Of a DNA stretch of 20,413 nt, positions 8,695-18,400 are shown piece after piece. The notes under the pieces were generated by a model. The model saw only the letters and a program-made list of their open reading frames with translations. It did not search any database and had not been told where the DNA came from. Made by a program: the position numbers and the translations under genes. Numbering within the stretch: position 1 is the first letter of the stretch; each line of letters starts with the position of its first letter. Source of the DNA: Hepatocystis sp. ex Piliocolobus tephrosceles (Eukaryota; Apicomplexa; Aconoidasida; Haemosporida; Plasmodiidae); the NCBI GenBank assembly GCA_902459845.2, contig CABPSV020000260.1, positions 1-20,413 of the forward strand, written 5' to 3'.

Positions 8695-9385
8695 ATGGTA
8701 AAACTTAATTATAAATTGTTCTTCGGTTTGAGAAGTATAAATCCTCATATATATAATGCTAAAATTAACTATATAAATACCAAAAGTATAGGAAAGTTTC
8801 CTATTATATATAAAGAATTTGCTACTGTAAAAGGTACTAGTAGCAGTAATAGTACTAATAAAAAAATAGTAGTTGGAAATGCAGATGGAAAAAATTTAAA
8901 AAGGGACGGTGAACAAACAGTTCACAATGATTCAGGACATCATGGTCATAGCGTTAAAGGTTTATACCATCATGTAGATCATCATCATGGTAACCCACGT
9001 GATCATCTGAATGAAGACGGAACAAGAAAACACGAATACGATTTTGATAATTATCATTTTGATGATTATTGGTTAAATACGCCTAAACAAAACATGGTGA
9101 TAGTAAATGGACAGAAGATGATTAAAGGAGAAGAAACAAAACCATTTGAATATTTATTTAATGTTAGTCAAAAATATATTCCTTATTGGCCTAGAACTAG
9201 ATTAAATGTTTGGGGAAATTATAATTTGGTTTTAAAAACAGAGTTCTTGTTTTTTTTAATACCCACTCTTATAATTTTCAGTATAGCTGTTCCATGCTTT
9301 ACCATGTTATACATGTTAGATGAAATTGTTCACACAACAATGACGGTGAAGGTTATCGGTCGACAATGGTAAAAAAAAAAAATAA

Positions 9386-9416
<31 letters not shown>

Positions 9417-10126
9417 TAAAAAATAAAATAATAAATAAAATAAAAAATAAAATAAAAAATAAAATAAAAAATAAAATAAAAAATAAAATAAAAAATAAAA
9501 TAAAAAATAAAATAAAAAACATGTTGAATATTCATGTTATTTGTCACAGTACATTTTTTTTGTTACATGCTCATGTTTTATTTTATAATTAATAAGAAAA
9601 CTAATATTTTCGTAAAAAAAAAAAAAAATTATTGCTTCAGTTTTTTTTTTTTTGTCTGAATATGTTAACCTTTTTATATTGCTTAGAGCAAATTTTTATG
9701 TACTTATACACATGTTTAACATATACATAGCTGCGTTGATTTACGTTTCAAAATAAAGTGTACATTAAATAAAAAAACGAATTTATACATGTGTGTCCGC
9801 TCATGCTTGTTTACATGTATATGTATTTATTTGTACATATATAAGTACACCTGTTTATATAAGCACATATATATATATATATATATACGCTTACTTTTTT
9901 TATATCAACGTTCAACCTATATGTCTATTTTATCATATTATTGTAAACAAACGTAACTTTACTTACATATACATACATGTGTATATGCTTTTACACATAC
10001 ATAATAAAGTTGTACATATTTTTTTTCTTATTGTGTTACATTATATATATATATTTTTTTTTTCTTTTTTTTTTAAGGTATTGGATATATGAAGTTGAGT
10101 CACCTCCAGATGATGAGGATGAATGA
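8695..10126 (+). CDS. COX2a: Cytochrome c oxidase subunit 2a (N-terminal half of split COX2)
   Basis: Exons 8695-9368 and 10078-10126 give 240 residues. The 709-nt intron splits the Trp225 codon. The ATG at 8695 sits in a caaaATGg context. The first 150 or so residues are a leader with an import-like start and a His-rich segment (77-104). Residues 184-208 are one hydrophobic helix, followed by MLDE (207-210), TVKVIGRQW (217-225) and YWIYE (226-230), the COX2 aromatic motif. The protein then ends in an acidic tail SPPDDEDE. This corresponds to helix 2 and the start of the intermembrane domain of ordinary COX2. The CuA-binding half (COX2b) must be encoded elsewhere, as known for apicomplexans and some green algae. 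The first COX2 helix is not visible. Role: terminal oxidase of the mitochondrial inner membrane, passing electrons from cytochrome c to oxygen. Identification firm. Confidence 0.95.
9369..10077 (+). other. COX2a intron (709 nt)
   Basis: GT-AG intron with a gtaaaa donor at 9369 and a ttttaag acceptor ending at 10077 after a long pyrimidine tract. It is much longer than most introns in this window. It starts directly with an A/T repeat array and contains an (AT)n tract (about 9866-9887). ORFs within it (9316-9547 minus, 9793-10092 plus) are low-complexity translations, not genes. Confidence 0.85.
9380..9519. repeat. 12-bp A/T array at the COX2a 5' splice site
   Basis: Begins as AAAAAT pentamer/hexamer units and settles into a 12-bp period (AAAAAATAAAAT) repeated about seven times. 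It starts about 10 bp after the donor. In the transcript it is pure purine interrupted by U. Confidence 0.8.
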
Positions 10127-10458
10127 GTAAAATAAGTGTAATAAACAAATAAGTTAATTTTTTTTTTTTTTTTTTATATAATGTTTTATCCAAATGTGCC
10201 ATTGTTTATGCATATAATATATATGTGTGTACCAATTTTCAATGGCTCATATGAGTGTTAATTATGAATATTTGTTATTTACTCATGTATAATAGTGTTT
10301 CATTATGTTTTAATTCAATTTTTTTTTTTTTCACTTTAATTTTTTATTTTGACCTGTTCAGTTTTTTTACAACACAATATTATTTAACGTTAACACCTAT
10401 ACACAAATGAGATTATATGTATAAAACACAATTTAGACGATATAATGAAAATAAAACA

Positions 10459-10496
<38 letters not shown>

Positions 10497-10974
10497 AAAA
10501 AAATGGAAAATTTTATTTATACAATAATATATTTGTAAATATAATAAAACTTGTATTTTTATAAATTTTGTATGAATTTACGATGCTTATAACATATTAA
10601 AATTTTTTGTTTCATTTTTACTTTAAAAAACAAAAAGAAAAAACAAAAAAATCTAAATTTATTTATTTTTTTAAATAAATAAAAATTGAGCATGTGCTCT
10701 GTTCTCCATGCATACATAAGAATAGCTATGTATGTATTTATATATATATATATATATACATACATACATACATACATTATCTCCTTATGTGTGTAAAATT
10801 TTTAGCAAGTGTACAAAATGAAAACAGTGTAAATTGGTCATTATTTTTCGCAGTTTATATGTATGGTTTTTTTTTTTTTTTTGAGCTTATATGTGTTTAT
10901 GTGTTTATAAATATATATATATTTGTGTGTGCATGTTTTTATGTTCACTCAATACCTGATTCTTTATTTCACAG

Positions 10975-11008
<34 letters not shown>

Positions 11009-11542
11009 AAAACCAAAAACAGACAACTCAAATATTCAACGGCTATCAAAAAAGCTAAATTAAAAAAAAAAAAAAATAAAACCATTTAAAAATGTATTTT
11101 ATTTACATTGTTAATATTGAACTAATTATTGCTTAACACTTGAATAATTTTTGATCAAAGCTTGACTGATGTCACATTTTTTTTTTTTTTTTTTTTTTTA
11201 TTATTTTTTTTTTATTATTTTTTTTTTATATAAATATATTACCAGCACACAAATTCTGATTTAATTTTATCCATTTAATGAGTTTACACACAATCATTTG
11301 TTCATTCGAGTTGCTACTTGCTTAAAAGTGTTTAATAAAATTTTTTTCACTTATTTAAAAGATATTTATTATGTACTTTTTTTGCTTATATAAAAATTAC
11401 AAAGTCGTATATTTGTTTTTTCTACCAATATAAAAAAATTTAGCTGTACATTGGATTTTTGTTTTTTGTTGCTTTTGTTTTATTTTTTCTGCTTTTTTGT
11501 CTTTTTTTTTTTTTTTTTTTAATTTTTTCCTTGTTTTAATTA

Positions 11543-11775
11543 TTGCCTTATTCTATTTGTTGCTTTATTTTATTTATTGCCTTATTTTATTTATTGCCTT
11601 ATTTTATTTATTGCCTTATTTTATTTATTGCCTTATTTTATTTATTGCCTTATTTTATTTATTGCCTTTATTTTATTTATTGCCTTATTTTATTTATTGC
11701 CTTATTTTATTTATTGCCTTATTTTATTTATTGCCTTATTTTATTTATTGCCTTATTTTATTTATTGCCTTTATT
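11543..11775. repeat. 17-bp tandem array, unit TTGCCTTATTTTATTTA
   Basis: TTGCC recurs at 11543 (a diverged TTGCT copy follows at 11560), then 11577, 11594, 11611, 11628, 11645, 11662, 11680, 11697, 11714, 11731, 11748 and 11765. The period is exactly 17 bp except for one 18-bp unit after 11662, an inserted T. The flanking block after 11775 is related but decayed. It lies between COX2a and GAC, 715 bp or more upstream of the GAC ATG. Confidence 0.9.
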
Positions 11776-12422
11776 TAAATTTTGCCCCTTTTTTTAATTT
11801 TGTTTTTTTTTTTATTTTCCCCTGTTTTGAGTTTTTCCATTTTTTGAATTTTTGTCTTTTTTTTTCTTTTGTTCTGTTTTTCATTACGCGCTTTATTTTA
11901 TTTATTTATTTTTTTTTTTCTTTTATGGGTATATTTGTGAACATGCAATTAGTAAATATTATTTTTATAAAAAAAAAACACATAAATATAGAAATAAGCA
12001 CGGCCTTTTTTTTCCCCTTTTTATTATTTTTTGTTTATTTTTGCTTAGTGCATTCAGACACATGTTAACGAAACGTTGTTAACCTGTGTGTAAATATTTA
12101 TAATTTAAAATTTTTACCTTATTTTATATTTTAGACATAAAATAAAAGTGATTTTTTTTTTTTTTAAGAAATATGTTGTATATTTAAACAAAATAATATA
12201 CAATTTTAAGCATTTTTTTTTTTTTTTTTGTTTTCTTTTATGAAAACGAAGATATTTAAAAAAAAATAAATTATTTTTTCTGTTTTTTTCTATTTAAATT
12301 TTAAAGAGGTTATAAAGATAGCGGAACATAACAGAACGAATAGAATTTTTGTACACACTGATTGTTTATTTTTTTAAACTCTCAAATATTTTATAAAAAT
12401 AAACTTTCTTTAACATCATTAA

Positions 12423-12450
12423 GCTTGTTACACAAGCACATGTGTTAACA
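12423..12450 (+). promoter_or_regulatory. Alternative hairpins in the probable GAC 5' leader
   Basis: GCTTGT (12423-12428) and ACAAGC (12432-12437) form a perfect 6-bp inverted repeat with a 3-nt loop. The overlapping arms TGTTACACA (12426-12434) and TGTGTTAACA (12441-12450) form a 9-bp stem with one bulge and a 6-nt loop. The two folds exclude each other. They lie 41-68 nt upstream of the GAC ATG. No function is known. Confidence 0.25.
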
Positions 12451-12490
12451 AAACATCTCTTTTTAGAGTTAAATTCTTATACCAACGAAA

Positions 12491-15400
12491 ATGCCCAGAG
12501 TTGAAGGTAAATAAAAAATAAAAAAAAAATTAAAGTGTTTCTTTTTTTTTTAGTTAATCAAATTAAAATGCATATATCATATATATTTTTTTTTTATTTT
12601 ACAATGTGAGCATATTTTAAACTGTTTCATTTTGATTCCTTGTTGAACATTTTTTTTTTTTTTTTTTATATGCGCACAATTGACGTTACATATGAATGCT
12701 ATTTACATGAATATAACACTTTTGTACGATATATATCAATATATATATATATATATATATATATCTATTATTCATGGTCTCATTACGTATTATATATTTT
12801 TCATTTATTTTTTTTTCATTTTAATTTTTTATATTTTAGTGAGAAAAGAATGTGACCCCGGAGTTATCACCGCCGTTGCGTCCATTGTGCAACATCAGAA
12901 TTTCAAACGTATGTTAATGTTTAGCTTGAGGTCCTTATCTGATTTTTGTAACCCCGCATCTAAGGTGTACAAAGAGAATGCATATGGTGCTTTAGAAAAA
13001 GGTGTGGTTGAGCCAATTAAGAATGCTGTTATGAATTTTAATGATGTTGAAGACATTTTAGTATGTGCTAGCAGAATATTGTATGCTATGTCTGAGTATT
13101 GTTTGTCAGAAAAGGATTTAAAATCATTAGAGAAGTTAGTAAATGATGGAGGTGTAGTTACTATTATTGAAATTATTAAAAGTTTACCTACAGATCAAGA
13201 CACGTTAAAGAATTGTATGTTGTTTATTAGTAATATATCAAATTTAGGTGTAAAATTAGAAAGTGAGGAGTGTGCTAATGTTTTATTGGATGTTATTACA
13301 TCATCTAATACGTATAATGTAAAACTAGAACAAACAATCGCAAAGGCTATAGCGTATATAGCTAACACAAAGACTGGTGCAAAGAGTTTACATGCGGCAC
13401 AAGCACAGCATAAATTACTTGATTATTGTTTATCTATTCAATCTGTAAATGATGATACTGCAGAAGTAGTGGAAAGTGTTTTTGAAACATTAAAGAATTT
13501 ACCAGCACAAGGTTACGTTGTTTCTACTATTATTGAGAAAGCTGTTAAAGTTTTGGATCAATATAAATCATATCCTAGAATAGTTTCAAAAGGTAGTGAT
13601 GCTATGCAATGTGCAGTTGGACCTGAGCAATTAACTGAATGTTTAAATATTTTAAAAAAGGCAGAACAAGGGTCTAAAGAACAAGATTCTGCTTTAGAAT
13701 TGTTAAGTTCTCTTTCTTACATTTCTTCAATTACAACAAAGATTGTTGAATCTGGTGGTTTGCCTGTATTAATTGAATTGATAAATAGTGGTTTACAAAG
13801 TTATGAAAGTAATCCTGAAAAGATATCTAGATTAGTGGCTGGTGCATCTCGTATGTTGGGACGTATATCAACTAATCCATCACATGCAGATATTGTTTAT
13901 TCTTATGGTGGTATAGCTACATTATGTACAGCTTTATCTTATTTTCCAAACGATACTGATTGTGCTAGTGCTATATGTAATGCTTTAGTACCATTTGTAT
14001 CTCGCACTACTTTTGTTGAAGAAATAAATAATTATTCATTATTTCCAACTTTATTACCTATTTTATATACCTCTGTTGAATCGATTGAATTAGCTAAGGC
14101 TAGTATGGCTTGTGTCGCAGCTGCATCTGCAATAAATGAATATCATGAACCTATGGTTACTAATCAGGCAATCGAAATATTATCTACATGTATACAGTAC
14201 CACATAACAGAAACCAAATATTTGTTTAATTGTTTTACTACATATTTTATGTTAGCTGAATATATTACAACTATACAACCGATACATGAGTATGGTGGTA
14301 TTCAGGGTATTACTGCAGCATTATCAGTTAGTGGTGTTGATTTTGAGATATCGGAGATTGGTTTAAAATTGATTAATAAAATGTTAACTGCTCAAGATGC
14401 GTTAACATATTTAAGTAATCAAGAAGTAGTAGATGCAGTTTTAACAGTGATGTTAGAAAATGAAGATAAAGAAGTTATAGTAAAAGAAGGAATAAAAATT
14501 TTAGAAAAATTGGCTACACAAACAGATTGTAAAAGACATATATCTAACTTAGAATCTGTTATAAATTCAGCTAAACAAAATCCTGAATCTGCTTATAAAA
14601 CATTAGCAGCTATAGCTGGTTTATCTAAAATTAATTCTTTAAAAGATATTTTAAGAAATGTTGGAGCAGAAACTAGTATTTGTAATGGTATAAAACAATG
14701 GATTGAATCTGCTAGATTTAATGATCAATCGAAATTAATTAAAGCTGGTTTGAAAACTATTAAAATATTGAAAGTAAATTCGTCCACTAGTATTCACGAG
14801 ATAATAGTTGTTATAGTAGATATTATGTGTATGCCACAAGTAAAAAGATTAGCAGAAAATGAAGAACCAGATGATAATATATTGATTGCGTCGGCAGAAT
14901 GTATAAATCATTTAACTGGAGCAAATAAATTAGAAACTCAAGAAGAAGTAGAAGCTGCTTTAGATGCAATATTTAAATTAATGAAAAAATATACAGAATC
15001 GCGTTTAACTCAGACTAACTTATTATCTGCTATTAATAATATATTATTAAGTAGTAGTGAATTATGTGTTGATATTTTAGTTAATAAAGGATATGTCAAG
15101 TCGATAGTTTCTTATATTAATAAAGTTCCTATGTATGCAGATGTTCAGATTATTGGTTTTACTGTGTTAGCTAATTTGTACAAAATTAATAATAATACAT
15201 TAGATGCAATTAAAAAAGCTAATACATTAGCTCCATTACAAAATGCTTTAAGAACACATGCAAAGAATACAAAATTAAAAACGACATGTGCTCCATTATT
15301 AGCTGTGTTAATGCCATTAGATTCATTAACAAAAGAGATTGAAGATTTGATCGTAGTATGTAATACATCTGTTAATAAAAAAGATATTGTACCATTACAT

Positions 15401-18400
15401 TCATGTATATTATCATTTAACGAATTACTTATGACACCAGAAGCCAGTAAGATAGCTGCACGGTGTAATATAAGTGATACTGTGTTAAATACAATACAAT
15501 TTTTAGATGTAAATAATAAACATTATTTAAATGCAGATTGTAAAGATTATAGTTTAATGGGTCAAAATTTATATGAATCAACAATAGCTGAAGTTGCTAA
15601 TATATGTAGTAATGTTGGTCAAACTAGAATTGGGTTAGTCCATTTGACAAAATGTGATATGGTTCGACCTTTAATATCTTTATATGATCATATTAAGATA
15701 CCAGGTGATACTTATTCAGAAGAAGCAGTTGCAAAGGTGTTAGAATCAATACGTGTGTTATTAAAACATGATATATATAATGTAGATGTAGCATTTAAAT
15801 TAGGTTTAATAGATAAATTATGTCATGGTTTAAATCATTATTCCGAATCAGATGAAGTTATTAAAAGTACATTTGGTTGTTTGGGTTGTATTTGTGTAAG
15901 TGAAAAACGATTACAGCAATTGATAAATAATCCAGAATATGATCATCTGATTTCTTTGATTGTACAATTAATTGGCAATTCAGAAAAATCGAAAGGATCA
16001 AGACATAATGCTGTGAAAGCTTTGAACGAATTACTTAGAACAAATAATGAAGTTATTATTCAACATTTGGCTACAAGAACTCCTATTGTTGATAATTTAA
16101 CCAAGCTTATGTCTGAATATGAAAATGATACAGAATTAGTAAAAGATAGTGCTGAAGCATTAGCTATTATTGCAGAACATGTTAACTTAGAAGAAAATAT
16201 GTCATTTGAGAAAGATCATCTTGTTAAAGTAGTGTGTGAGTGTTTAAATAAGAATAAAAATGATGCAGAAACTGCACTAAATTTAATGACAGTGTTAGTT
16301 AGAATATGTAATAATGATGACAAATTAAAATTAAAAGAGTTAGGTGCTATTGATGTTATTGCAGATGTGACAATGATTCATAATGAAAATGAGGAAATTT
16401 CTAGATTAGGTGGTATATTATTTGGTTATATGGGTGCAGATGAACAAGTCAAAAAATTAATGAAATTGATATTGACTGTGAATTCTGGTGATAATGATGC
16501 TTTACAAAAGATAGACCTGTTTACAGGTAAATTAGAATTATTTTTAAGAGCACCATTGGATAATCCGAAAGATGCTTTACAATATACAGAAGCTACATTA
16601 CAACAACTAAACGAGCATTTAAAATCTGGATTAGAAAATGTTTCACTTATGACAAATATAGCTTTAGTAACAAAAAGGTTGGTAGATAGATCGAAAAATG
16701 ATAATGAAGATCAGTTAGGAGCTTGGGCAGTTGCATCAGCAGGTTTACTAAATCAATATGTAGATATGATTTCAAATAATATAGGTACATCAAACCCAAA
16801 TTTTGTTTCTCCTATATATAGTGTCCTAGCTGGTTGTGTCATAAATCCATATACAAAATCATTAGTAATAGAACGATTACCAAATATATTAGAGAATACA
16901 ATTAAATTGTTAGATACATATAAAAATAAACCAGCTGCTTTATTAGGTATATTGGAATTTTTAGAGAGTATAGCTAAAGATGAAGAAGGGGCTAAAATAT
17001 TAGCTGAATATGCAAGTGGACCAAATGGTACACTTGTAGAAGAAACATTAACTGCTATGAATATGAACAAAATTAATGATGCTATTTATGTTGCTGGAGT
17101 AAAGGTATTAAGTGCATTAGCTGAAACATCTGCTATATCTGGATTTGATAATATACTAGATCCACTTCGTATTATCGAAGCTTGTGAATTATTAATAAAT
17201 TCAGGTTCCAGTAAAGACAGAACACTTGAGTTTATAAAACTTGTAGATTCAATGGTGTTAGCTAATTTATTAGATGAAAAGTTAGCTTCGGATACTTTGA
17301 AAAATATAAATAAATTAATTACTGAAGAAAATCTTGCAGAATATTTAGATCAAGACAAAAGTAATATATTAAATGGATATACTAATTTATTAAAAGATTC
17401 TGCAGCTACTGGTTTATTTGCTCATATACGTAATATAGATAAAGATGAATCATTAAATAATTTAGCAAAAATAATTGAATATGAATCTGATGAAGAAGTA
17501 AAAATGGGTGCATTAGAAGCGTTAAGTGGAATAAGTACGAATGATACAAGTACGGGACTTCGAGTGTTAAATGTTGCATTACCTGCTTTGTTACAAAATA
17601 GTTATGATGATATAATTAATGACACAAATAAAGGAGAAGCTTTTTTGCAGATATTAGAAAACTTATTACTTAACGATGGCTTAGGAAGACAAATGGATAA
17701 TAATGAAAATTTACAACGTATATTACAAGACTTAGAAATAAGTTTAGAAAATCGAAAAGATGAATTAGGAGATGATTATGTAAACGATATGAAAATGAGA
17801 ATACAAAAAATTCGTAATGCTATACAAGATGATAAACCAAAAGAAAAATTATGTGAAGATGTATATAAAAAATTAAAAGAATATGCAACCAATGGTACAC
17901 CTATAAGTATAACACAAGATCCAACATTAGCAGAAGATATGATGTTTGTTTTAGAAAGACTCAAAATATATAATAAAGACAATTTATTACCTACTACACC
18001 AGAAGGGATTGATAATGCATTTGGTTATTTGTGTATTGAAAGCTTTTGTGATGAAGATGAAAATATTCAAGAATTAATTAAACAAACATTTCATGTTAGT
18101 GCATTCTTTAATATGGTAAAACAAAGTAATGAACAAATAAAACATCATTCATGTCGTGCTATATGTGCATACACAAAAAAAGCAGAAGGTTTGAAACATA
18201 CAGTAAAAGATATCAACGATTTAACTAATATTATTAGTAAATCGTTAGGTGAATTAACAGAAGAAAATACACTAGATAAGAAAGAAAAAGAAGAATATTT
18301 AATTAGTCGTGTTTTGTTAGTGGATAGAACAGCATATAATAGAAATACATATGACAAAACAAATGTTGTACAACATTTGATTAAGATATGGGATCAATAT

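Larger units (their letters stand above)
10127..12490. other. Intergenic region between COX2a and GAC
   Basis: This 2.4-kb gap contains the COX2a 3' UTR and the GAC promoter and 5' UTR. Contents: a 32-nt poly-A run (10462-10493), (TA)n followed by TACA units (10738-10776), poly-A (10979-11005), poly-T blocks (11178-11229, 11501-11520), the 17-bp array (11543-11775) and T-rich sequence to 12300. From 12300 to 12490 the sequence is more complex and probably forms the GAC 5' UTR. All ORFs here (10559-10777, 10694-11089, 11497-12082) are repeat or homopolymer translations with no conserved features. Confidence 0.65.

Noticed and set aside
9316..9547. Two minus-strand ORFs with FILF repeats
   Set aside because: Antisense translation of the 12-bp A/T array in the COX2a intron.
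10694..11089. Plus-strand ORF of 131 codons downstream of COX2a
   Set aside because: Composed of (TA)n, TACA repeats, poly-T and a poly-A run read as Lys. No complex protein segment.
11497..12082. Overlapping plus-strand ORFs rich in Phe, Leu, Ile and Tyr
   Set aside because: They are translations of the 17-bp tandem array and T runs in all three frames, with no start context, conserved domain or splice support.
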